A DNA stretch of 64,000 bases from assembly GCA_028583605.1 (NCBI GenBank), contig CM053325.1:60505822-60569821 (forward strand), given 5' to 3'. Positions 58,531 to 64,000 of this stretch are shown piece after piece. The translations under genes were made by a program, and so were the position numbers. Each line of letters opens with the position of its first letter. Positions within the stretch are counted from its first letter, which is position 1. This DNA comes from Dastarcus helophoroides. Taxonomy: Eukaryota; Arthropoda; Insecta; Coleoptera; Bothrideridae. The notes beneath the pieces were generated by a model that saw nothing but the letters and a program-made list of their open reading frames with translations, was not told the DNA's origin and ran no database searches.

Positions 58531-58760
58531 GTTTCTTAAATTTTGGATTTCTATCTTAAATTGTGATATTTAACATTTCTAGAAATTTTGACTTTTCTAT
58601 CGAAATTCGTCTTTTTCGAATTGATTCCCAAAATTTTACTTTTTGAAAGAAAGTTTCAGAAATGATCTTTTTTCAAAATGCCACCGTTTTTCTTTATATT
58701 CATCTTTTTCTGAAAGACTTTTTGCAAATTATAACTTCGAAATTACAACTTTTATATCAA
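58531..58760. repeat. Continuation of the interrupted 496-bp repeat unit
   Basis: GGATTTCTATCTTAAATTG and GATTTTCTATCGAAATTC-like words follow in the same order as in the units left of the LTR element. This fixes the insertion point inside unit three. Confidence 0.85.
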
Positions 58761-58890
58761 AAAGTGATGTATGTTTGGTTTTAGACATGTGCCTTTTTCT
58801 TTTCCTATTTCTATTCATGTTTTATTGGCTCTTTCTTCACCAGTTACTCCTTTCACAATGCTAAATTTTTAGTAAGCTTCTGTTAAGGAT

Positions 58891-59035
58891 TAAAATACAA
58901 AATCTTGTCCCCTGAAACCAAGAAAGATTAAAAAGCACAACCTCTGTTGGGTTTTCTAATTTATTTTCGTTTCAGGGGACGATCTGTATTTCAATTTTTG
59001 AAAATAACCAAGGACCCAGTCCCTTTCACCAAAAT
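58891..59035. mobile_element. Foldback family copy 10 (core deleted)
   Basis: Left-arm start (TACAAAATCTTGTCCCCTGA) joins to right-arm end (CAAGGACCCAGTCCCTTTCA) through a shortened centre without the ACGCGT core. Confidence 0.8.
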
Positions 59036-59154
59036 TCTGCTGATTGGCAATTTATTATAGATTACCCCAAGCAGCGATTGCGTTAGATCTTGATTTGTCA
59101 ATCGCTGTTTGTGACTTAACTGGCGAAGAAAAAGCCAATAAAACATGAATAGAA

Positions 59155-59292
59155 ATACTGATACAGGATATACTTCTTTCGGGATTGGACCGTGTCAAAA
59201 AACTACTAAAAGCTTTAGTAGTTCTATGACACGGTCCAATCCCGGAAGAAGTATATCCTGTACTGACTCTGGCCGTGAAAGCCTTCGTTATC
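59155..59292. mobile_element. Foldback of the second Penelope-like end family
   Basis: Arms ACAGGATATACTTCTTTCGG and CCCGGAAGAAGTATATCCTG are inverted about an AAAGCTTT centre at 59,209-59,216. The outer part (CTGGCCGTGAAAGCCTTCG) matches 20,036-20,065 in inverse orientation. A nearby word CCCCAAGCAGCGATTG also occurs near 15,170 (minus). Confidence 0.75.
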
Positions 59293-59720
59293 AGAAATAC
59301 TGATACTTTGCAAAGATACAGAGAATATTCCTTTCCTATGGCGCAACATATCCCTCAAAGAACTGCATATCGGTCCCTTCGGCGATACCTGTCTGAACTA
59401 GTGACAATGGTATTCTCACTACATTTTTATCTCCAAAGTCGAACCGATTTGTTGCCCACTGTCCCAACAATATATCGCCTTCGTATGCAAGGCGCCTAAG
59501 GAGTTGGTTTTGATTTTTATCATCAAACTAAATTTAGTCAAACAACACAATCTTTGCTCGATTTCAGTTTTATTATCGAAAACCGATTTTAATTTTAACT
59601 TGAATTCATTCTTAGAACTTCAATTTCTGAAACATTCACTAGGACATAAATTGCATCGAATTGGAAGGCATCGTCTTTTAGAACATAACGTTAAGTGGGA
59701 AAATAATGCAGCAATTTGAC
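59293..59720. other. Region with two unsupported plus-strand frames
   Basis: Frames of about 74 and 71 codons (59,275-59,499 and 59,504-59,719) are open on the plus strand but have no recognised domain, and the first starts inside a repeat. The second runs to within about 10 bp of the TMEM120 polyadenylation signal on the opposite strand. I do not call a gene. Confidence 0.3.
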
Positions 59721-59728
59721 AATTAATA

Positions 59729-59734
59729 TTTATT
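59729..59734 (-). terminator. Candidate polyadenylation signal for TMEM120
   Basis: AATAAA on the minus strand, about 100 bases after the stop codon, in an AT-rich context with further ATTTA-type words. Confidence 0.6.
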
Positions 59735-59831
59735 TAATACTAAATAAATACATGGATATAAGAATATAATGATTTTACCCCTAATAATTATTTAAATAGA
59801 TAAATAAAAAATTGATAAAGAACAAATATTT

Positions 59832-62501
59832 TTAATCTTCCTTAGAATCTTTATCTTCAGCCTAAAATTATGAACATATTACAACAGCCTTGCAGAATTC
59901 AGTCAGACATACCTCTACATTTAAAAATTGATTACTTAATCTTTGGCTCATGAGTTGATATTTTAGTTTCACTTTCTCTTGAATTTTAGTAGGAATGACC
60001 ATTATCGTGGTTATTGAATTGCCACAGAATAATATTAGGAACATCAGACTTAAAACAGGAACCTAAAACATAATCTATTTTTTAAATGTTCGTTAAAATG
60101 CAAAAATAAAAGCTGAAAGGGCAACTGAAGGGTACAGGCAAAGAAGTCGATAATTCAAATTAAGTAGTTTTGAGAAAAACTGGGTTTAAGAGGTAGATTC
60201 TCTCTCATTTCTTTATTAAAGGGTACCATTTTTTTATTAAAGAAAAAAGAAAATGTATTGTTACTCCTAACTTGCTGTATTTTTAGAACGTGATTCTAGA
60301 CCAAATGAAATTTTACACCAGCAGCTAGCAGACGATGCAGGTAAATCATTTTTTGAAAAAATTGACTTATCACCTTTGCTTGTACCCTTTAAGTGTAAAT
60401 GTATTTTTAATAGAAACTAAGTGTAATATGATTTTATAAGAAAGTGGTCTTAATTTGTTAAATTGTTTATTGACGACACCCCACCTCATGAAAGATTTGT
60501 TGCGTCTCGTCATCAATTGATGACAACCACAGCTAAACAGTTCGACAACCGTAATTAAACAGTTCGATGACCGTAATTAATCAGTTCGACAACCGTAATT
60601 AAACGGTCTTAAATAAAACAGCATAATACGCTATGACTAAAGTTGTTGTTGCTGTATTTGTTTATTATATGCAGAAACCACTTACATGCCAAGTTGACGA
60701 AGGCATAAAGCTAAGAGTGTACAATGTGTACGCATTATACAACTGCAAGAAATATCCAAAGAACAAAAATGGGAGCAAAAAGCTCAACCCTCTCCACATC
60801 CACGAATGGAATCCTTCTATAGTTATATCCATATTATGCCGTTCTCCCAAAGCTTTTAATCGATATAAAACACCTCTCTGATATCTAAATTGTAAATACT
60901 GCACAACACCTAAAATTCGCCAAATGTGATTAATTTCGTCAACTAAAGCTACAATACGTACTAATGTAACCATTAAACCACATAAATTGATTCCTAAACA
61001 ATGACCACGTATCCGTAACTGGCCAAATAAGCAAAATCGCAGCGGCTACCGTTGAAAGAAAATGGTGAAACCTCCACCAACCTTTAATTCTCGAGCCATT
61101 AACTTTTAGTATACTTTCTCGTATGGTTAAGGTACAATAGTACCACACCAAGAGAAATATGTAGCTAAGCTCTAACGGCCTAAAAACGATATGATAAACA
61201 ACTGGTTACACGTTCGGTGAACGTTTTACCTGAAGCGTACCGATAAATTTAAAACAGCCATAATAAAACCAATAATACTGAGGACAAGCTTGAATTTCTC
61301 GTACTCATCTTTGTATTTAAACCTAAAATTGGAGGAAAATAAAAATCTATTACATATATATATAACTATGACATATATATAACGTATGACATATATATAA
61401 CATTTGCCATCCAGAAGAACTATCAACTACATCCACAGGTACTATTGAAATATGAGTCAAATATTAATTTGATTCACATACCATTAGATGAGCAATTTGT
61501 GGAGTAGTGCATGTCGATGGTCTGAAATCAATACCAATGTCATATTTTTACATATTGTGCCTCCCAATTCGTTGCTATACTCTACACGATTTGTCAATAT
61601 TTGAGTCGCACTCTTTAATTTATGGGTACGAAATAGTTTCAATAAAATGCATTCTAAAGTTCCAAATAATGAACTCGACTTGTAATTTTGTCAAATTAAC
61701 ACTTACGAGGTATTGATTTGAGACTTTTGATATAATTGTTGCATTTTTTAATTTCACTACCAAGTAATTTAATGGTTTTTATTCATTATCATTATAAAAT
61801 TCTAACAATAGATATTGCTGTAAATAACAACAATTTTAGCTGTGGAAAAATCTCTAAAATTATATTATTTTTACTAGAATCGGTATATTTTTTCAAAACA
61901 ATAAAAAAACATTTTCAATATGTAAAATACAACACAATTAACTTAATCATAATGACATTATGTTTAGATATGTATCAGCACTTGAGATAAATTATATTCA
62001 GAACAAATTAGATTATACTTACTTCCCCTCTTTGTTTAATATTGAAACATTAACATTTCCTAATATTATTTTCAAATAAATGCCATTTTCTTTGGGTAAA
62101 GTTTGCTCGATTTCGTTCAATTGGGCTTTTCTTTTAAAAATGTTATTTTCTATATCCTCAATTTTTTTAGGATCTTCAGTTTTTTTCTTCTTCAAGCTGC
62201 AACAAAAAATTGAATAAATTACATACACAAAGCAAATTTAATTGGCAATTATCAAACTTACTCTTTCAACGAAGAAGTAATACACCCTAATCTATAATTC
62301 TGATGCGATAGTTGTTTTAAAACATTTTTCTGGCAGTTGTCCAGTTCGTCTAATTTTTCAAGATATGTTTTATTAGCAACCTAAAAAGTAAAAAACACGA
62401 ATTTTATAAAAATCCACAAACATAACAATTTCAAACCTAACCTCCAACTGTTTGAATTCGTTCGCTAATTCATTCCATTCCTCGCTAATCGACTCCACCA
62501 T
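59832..62501 (-). CDS. TMEM120: TMEM120 homologue, eight exons, 355 aa
   Basis: TMEM120 proteins are multi-pass membrane proteins of the nuclear envelope and ER, linked to fat-cell differentiation. The structure of TMEM120A has an ELOVL-like fold with bound coenzyme A; a mechanosensitive-channel role (TACAN) is disputed. Exons in order: 62,442-62,501; 62,262-62,380; 62,023-62,196; 61,230-61,322; 60,962-61,179; 60,686-60,909; 59,913-60,062; 59,832-59,861. Residues 1-105 are a charged coiled-coil region. Then come [69 protein letters not shown] and [19 protein letters not shown], all strongly matching the family. The GTACGT donor at 60,961 was chosen over an earlier GT because it keeps the family spacing between FRNQF and VVQYLQ. 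The last exon adds an acidic tail, AEDKDSKED. Human TMEM120A has 343 aa. Confidence 0.96.
60520..60612. repeat. 22-bp minisatellite in TMEM120 intron 6
   Basis: CAGTTCGA(C/T)(A/G)ACCGTAATTAA recurs at 60,538, 60,560 and 60,582, exactly 22 bp apart, with partial flanking units. Confidence 0.88.
61340..61403. repeat. (TA)-rich short repeat in TMEM120 intron 3
   Basis: TATGACATATATATAAC occurs about three times, just upstream of the exon 4 acceptor on the minus strand. Confidence 0.8.
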
Positions 62502-64000
62502 TTTATACGCTGAGTTTGGAAATTCTTTTTAAGCACACTGGTGAAATTTGCGGCTCCGCTTTTTAAAGAAAAATGGAAATTTTAAGTCATTAAACACCAA
62601 TACAATTGCCATCGAACATTAACGGGGAAAATTTGCGAAAATCGCAGCGGATTCAATCTGACAGCGCATGCGAAGTCACTAATTGGTACGAAGTTCGCGG
62701 CTCGCGCGTTCAAGGTTGAATAGAGGGTAACCAAAGTTTAGCAATTTCCGTGATTTGTGAGATTTCGCCAGTGACGGGTTTTGAAAAGGGGGCTGTAGTG
62801 ACTATGCACAAAACGATAAAAGTCTTTCCGCAGTTTTTCTTGGACATAATCTAGAGGGGACGTTATTTGACAACACTTTATAATTGGTCGTTTAACCTTT
62901 ACAACAGAAATTGTTCAGTATTCCCAATTCGTAAACTAATTGCTGCCTATTTCAGATAAATGTGTACGAGTTGTCCTACTCTTATACACATTAGTATTAA
63001 AGTACAGTATTAAATAGACCTTTAGATAAGTCAACAGAACTCAAGCGGACTTCACGCGGAAACATTTTGATGATTAACGGGTTGCCTATATTTCAGGGAT
63101 TGTTTGGTAGAAATAATCGGAATAAATGTTTTCCATATTATTTTTATTACTCTTACTTACAATTTAATAATTTTCAGCAGCAGTTGACATCAAATATAAA
63201 AGAAAAACTCCTAAAACAACCGATAACAAATCAAAATATTTAATGATATTTAGGTTAGGATTTTAAAACACAGAAAACCATTAAGAAATGTCACAGTGTT
63301 GCCACATGACCATGTCTAAATATTACTGCACCTTATTTAATAACTAGGAGGAGTGATTTGAATTTTGCGCGCCGAAACATTGATCCTCTTATTGGTTGCT
63401 TTGCAGCCAAGTTTACACAGGCCAAAATTATTGCTGTCCCAGTGTCGTCAGTGGTAGCGGAATTCCGCTATTGGTAGCGACTATTGAAGTATTTAGCGGC
63501 GTAGCAGCGGCGACGATGAAGTAGCGCAATTTTAAGGGCGCCCAAATTTTAACATTTTATTTTCAAAAACTGAGTCAAGGATGAAATAAACTACTCGTTG
63601 AAAAACTTACATAACGATTTATTCAGTGGTGCCATCTGACAGAGCGCAGTTAACAACAATTTTACGTGTACAAAGTCAATCACAATCATTGCAGAAATCT
63701 TTAGAAAATTTAATCTTTATTTTTATTATGGAAAAATAATCATTTCCCCGAAGATACTATGAACGACTTTGAAACAATTTAAAATAGTTCCCAGCTAGGG
63801 TGGTAGTTCTTTTTTAGTCTTAATTAGCTATGTTTATTTTAAAGGTAAACGAAAGGTTTTTTATATTTTTGGCTTTAATTACCCTCCGAAGGTAAAAAAA
63901 TGTATTTATCCTTCAAGGTCAAGTTTTTTGTAGAATTCTCTACCCTTTTTGTGTTGGGGAGCGGCCGGTAGCGGAATTTTACAGATCCGGTAGCGACATT
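62502..64000. other. Upstream region of TMEM120, no further gene seen
   Basis: Contains CpG-rich words (GAAGTTCGCGGCTCGCGCG at about 62,690) near the presumed TMEM120 promoter. Farther right, GGTAGCGGAATT occurs at about 63,453 and 63,970, together with GGTAGCGAC, suggesting a repeat that continues beyond the window. No coding frame was identified. Confidence 0.4.
62664..62672. promoter_or_regulatory. NRF1/Ewg-like palindromic site
   Basis: GCGCATGCG, about 165 bases upstream of the TMEM120 start codon, matches the core of the NRF-1 (insect Erect wing) binding site. It sits in the only CpG-rich patch nearby, as expected for a housekeeping promoter. Confidence 0.5.

Noticed and set aside
59275..59719. 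Two consecutive plus frames of about 70 codons as a possible gene downstream of TMEM120
   Set aside because: The first begins inside a repeat, there is no domain, and the region overlaps the TMEM120 3' end on the other strand.
1..64000. CRISPR arrays, operons, bacterial promoters, tRNA and rRNA genes
   Set aside because: The sequence is eukaryotic with spliced genes. The tandem repeats lack unique spacers of constant length, and no tRNA cloverleaf or rRNA segment was recognised by eye.

Overview
The window looks like nuclear DNA from an insect. Its genes have spliced exons with GT/AG introns and arthropod-type promoter elements. It carries fragments of hAT-like, Ty3/gypsy-like, RTE-like and Penelope-like transposable elements, and the DNA is very AT-rich. 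The order is not certain; a beetle or another holometabolan or hemipteroid insect would fit. Only about 3 kb is confidently protein-coding. Most of the rest is repeats, and most of the long open frames in it are products of simple sequence rather than genes.

Left half (1-38,900): the 5' end of a plastin/fimbrin gene on the minus strand. One shared coding exon (3060-3490) holds EF-hand 1, a degenerate EF-hand 2 and the start of the first calponin-homology domain. Three alternative first coding exons (4297-4356, 15614-15676, 37346-37402) each splice to it in the same phase. The introns between them contain a 3.4-kb hAT-like element with a perfect 8-bp target duplication, long arrays of a degenerate AAATTTCGACTTTTT motif, and three polypurine blocks of 2.4, 3.9 and 2.5 kb that share flanking sequence.

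Middle (38,900-50,700): mostly repeats. There is a CpG-rich 26-bp minisatellite, an AAATTTCGAC array whose polarity reverses, a satellite with a unit of about 235 bp, a homogeneous 18-bp array, and several copies of a foldback element with a hammerhead-like core. One small gene for a predicted secreted protein lies here (45147-45452, minus).

Right part (50,700-64,000): two well-supported genes. An AIP/XAP2-like co-chaperone is on the plus strand (six exons, 321 aa). A TMEM120 homologue is on the minus strand (eight exons, 355 aa). Between them a decayed LTR retrotransposon (266-bp LTRs, gypsy-type integrase remnant) sits in a 496-bp tandem repeat with a 4-bp target duplication.

The three main genes are unrelated in function: actin bundling, Hsp90 co-chaperone, and an inner-nuclear/ER membrane protein. 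They do not form a pathway. The notable biology is the exchangeable first EF-hand helix of plastin, and a nested repeat landscape in which the same short motif family recurs as tandem arrays, in one case inside a DNA-transposon-like element. All exon structures were derived by hand from splice sites and reading frame.
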